From JBHJHK01 sp050330975 (GTDB lineage: Bacteria; Pseudomonadota; Gammaproteobacteria; Competibacterales; Competibacteraceae): a stretch of DNA of 7,684 nucleotides. Shown in pieces: positions 6,525 to 7,684 of the stretch. The first letter of the stretch is position 1. Each line of letters opens with the position of its first letter. The stretch covers positions 1 to 7,684 of the forward strand of contig JBHJHK010000475.1 in the NCBI GenBank assembly GCA_050330975.1, read 5' to 3'. The notes under the pieces were generated by a model that was not told where the DNA came from, did not search any database, and saw nothing but the letters and a program-made list of their open reading frames with translations. The translations under genes and the position numbers were made by a program.

Positions 6525-7631
6525 ATGAGCAGCCCCTCTAACGTCGATGTCGCAGCCACCGTCGATATCCCAGATACCCCAGCCACCCGGGCCTGGATAC
6601 GGAAGACCTTCCTCGCCATCCTCTATCGCTCCATCACCATTGCCACCATTAGCTTTTTGACCCTCATCAATCTATTTGGGGCCCAGGCATTGTTGCCGAG
6701 CCTGGTGGAGACCTTCCAAGTATCGCCGGCGGCCATGGGCTTTGCCGTCAACGCCTCCACCTTGGGGATGGCTCTAGCCAGCGCCTTTGTGGCGCTGTTC
6801 TCCCGCTACTTCGACCAAAAGCGCGGGGTGTGGCTGAGCCTGGCCCTTTTGTCGGTGCCGACGTTGTTGCTGGGTTTCACCACCGACCTCACCACCTTTG
6901 CCATCCTGCGGGTTATCCAGGGGATGTTTATGGCTACGGCCTTTGCCCTCACCATGACCCACCTGTCCATGGTGTGCAGCGTCACCGCCATTTCCGGTGC
7001 TCTGGCGGCCTATATCACTGGCAACGTGGCCAGCAACCTCCTGGGGCGGATTATGGCGGCGGGGTTGGCGGATCACGTGGGACTGGCGGAAACCTTTTAC
7101 GTCTTTGCCGCCTTGAACCTGCTGGGCGCTGTGTTGGCCTACGGCTACATCGGCGCTAGCTCAGAGCCCAGGGACCCCCATGAGCCCCGGGGCTTGAGCC
7201 TGGACGCCTGGCGGGCCCACCTGGCCAACCCAGCACTCCAAGCCGCCTTTGCCATCGGCTTTTTGCTCTTGTTGATCTTTATCGCCACCTTTACCTACGT
7301 CAACTTTGTCTTGGCGGCCCCCCCCTTTGCCCTGGATCAGACCACCTTGGGGTTGGTGTACTTGGTGTTTATCCCAGCGTTGATCACCACCCCCCTGGCG
7401 GGGAATGCCGTCCATTCCCTGGGACCCCAACGGGCCTTTTGGTGGGCCATGGGTGTGACGGGGGTGGGGTTGGTGGCGCTGTTGGTGCCCCTGTTGGTGG
7501 TGGTGTTGCTGGGGCTGGCCGTCGTGGGGGCGGGCACCTTCTTCGCCCAGGCGGCGGTGACGGGGTTTGTGGGCCGGGCCGCGGGGCCCCCCCCCCCCCC
7601 GGGGCCCGGGTTTTTAACAAAAACCGAATAA
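6525..7631 (+). CDS. MFS transporter, YnfM-like; 3' end corrupted
   Basis: Predicted inner-membrane MFS exporter of the YnfM type, substrate unknown. Counting from ATG 6525, a polar N-terminus of about 30 residues precedes TM1, followed by NLFGAQALLPSL, the motif A loop FSRYFDQKRGVW (92-103), LRVIQGMF (129-136) and YITGNVASNLLGR (164-176), a stretch highly typical of this group. A longer start at 6459 would overlap the ATPase gene by 41 bases; ATG 6525 has AAGG 5 bases upstream and lies 25 bases after that gene's stop, so the two are probably co-transcribed. Sequence is convincing up to about 7585 (FVGRAA). After that the reading frame runs through a 14-C tract and yields a nonsensical PPPPPGPG tail, then a stop at 7629-7631. 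Roughly the last two TM helices are missing. Confidence 0.85.
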   Translation: MSSPSNVDVAATVDIPDTPATRAWIRKTFLAILYRSITIATISFLTLINLFGAQALLPSLVETFQVSPAAMGFAVNASTLGMALASAFVALFSRYFDQKRGVWLSLALLSVPTLLLGFTTDLTTFAILRVIQGMFMATAFALTMTHLSMVCSVTAISGALAAYITGNVASNLLGRIMAAGLADHVGLAETFYVFAALNLLGAVLAYGYIGASSEPRDPHEPRGLSLDAWRAHLANPALQAAFAIGFLLLLIFIATFTYVNFVLAAPPFALDQTTLGLVYLVFIPALITTPLAGNAVHSLGPQRAFWWAMGVTGVGLVALLVPLLVVVLLGLAVVGAGTFFAQAAVTGFVGRAAGPPPPPGPGFLTKTE

Positions 7632-7684
7632 AAGGGGGGGGGGGGGGGGGGGTTTGGGCCGGGGGCAAGGTTTTTGGGCGCCCG
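7586..7684. other. Low-complexity, probably artefactual contig end
   Basis: Contains 14 C (7587-7600), then GGGGCCCGGG, short T and A runs, 19 G (7634-7652) and further G-rich sequence. It breaks a coding region that should continue. This looks like low-quality read ends or poly-G artefact rather than genomic DNA. Confidence 0.75.

Noticed and set aside
7584..7631. Proline-rich C-terminal tail of the YnfM-like protein as a real feature
   Set aside because: It is encoded by a 14-C homopolymer in an artefactual-looking contig end and replaces conserved transmembrane sequence.
1..7684. CRISPR array, transposon, tRNA/rRNA or defence system
   Set aside because: No regularly spaced repeats, transposase motifs, terminal inverted repeats, cloverleaf structures or defence-protein motifs were seen on either strand.

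Overview
The window is GC-rich, gene-dense bacterial DNA. High-GC codon usage, a YhdH-type acrylyl-CoA reductase, an Opp/Dpp-type ATPase and the kinds of membrane transporter present suggest a proteobacterium; the class cannot be fixed from this window (alpha or gamma are both possible). It looks like part of a draft or metagenomic contig. There are several apparent single-base indels, and the last ~100 bases are low-complexity (14 C in a row, then 19 G), probably a sequence artefact.

Layout. Positions 3-1481 (+) hold one open frame: the tail of an unidentified membrane protein runs without a stop into a DHA1/AraJ-like MFS exporter that probably starts at 249. Convergent with it, 9 bases away, is a TauE/SafE-family anion permease (1491-2288, -). 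A 363-base gap (2289-2651) carries a good minus-strand intrinsic terminator at 2457-2476 and other GC-rich hairpin-forming sequence. From 5633 down to 2652 (-) runs a compact, probably co-transcribed set: yhdH (broken by one frameshift), a small single-TM protein, an unrecognised protein of about 125 aa, and an MFS transporter of the monocarboxylate/OFA-like type. A 98-base divergent promoter region (5634-5731) separates this from a plus-strand pair: an Opp/Dpp-type ABC ATPase (5732-6499) and a YnfM-like MFS transporter (6525 onward) whose C-terminus is lost in the corrupted contig end.

How the genes may work together. The window is a transport-rich accessory region: three MFS proteins of different subfamilies, a TauE/SafE permease and a lone ABC ATPase. 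The yhdH-to-MFS unit could link reduction of a toxic acrylyl-CoA-type intermediate to carboxylate transport, but that is inference. I found no CRISPR array, mobile element, RNA gene or clearly new defence or metabolic system. The most novel items are two small uncharacterised proteins between yhdH and the MFS gene.
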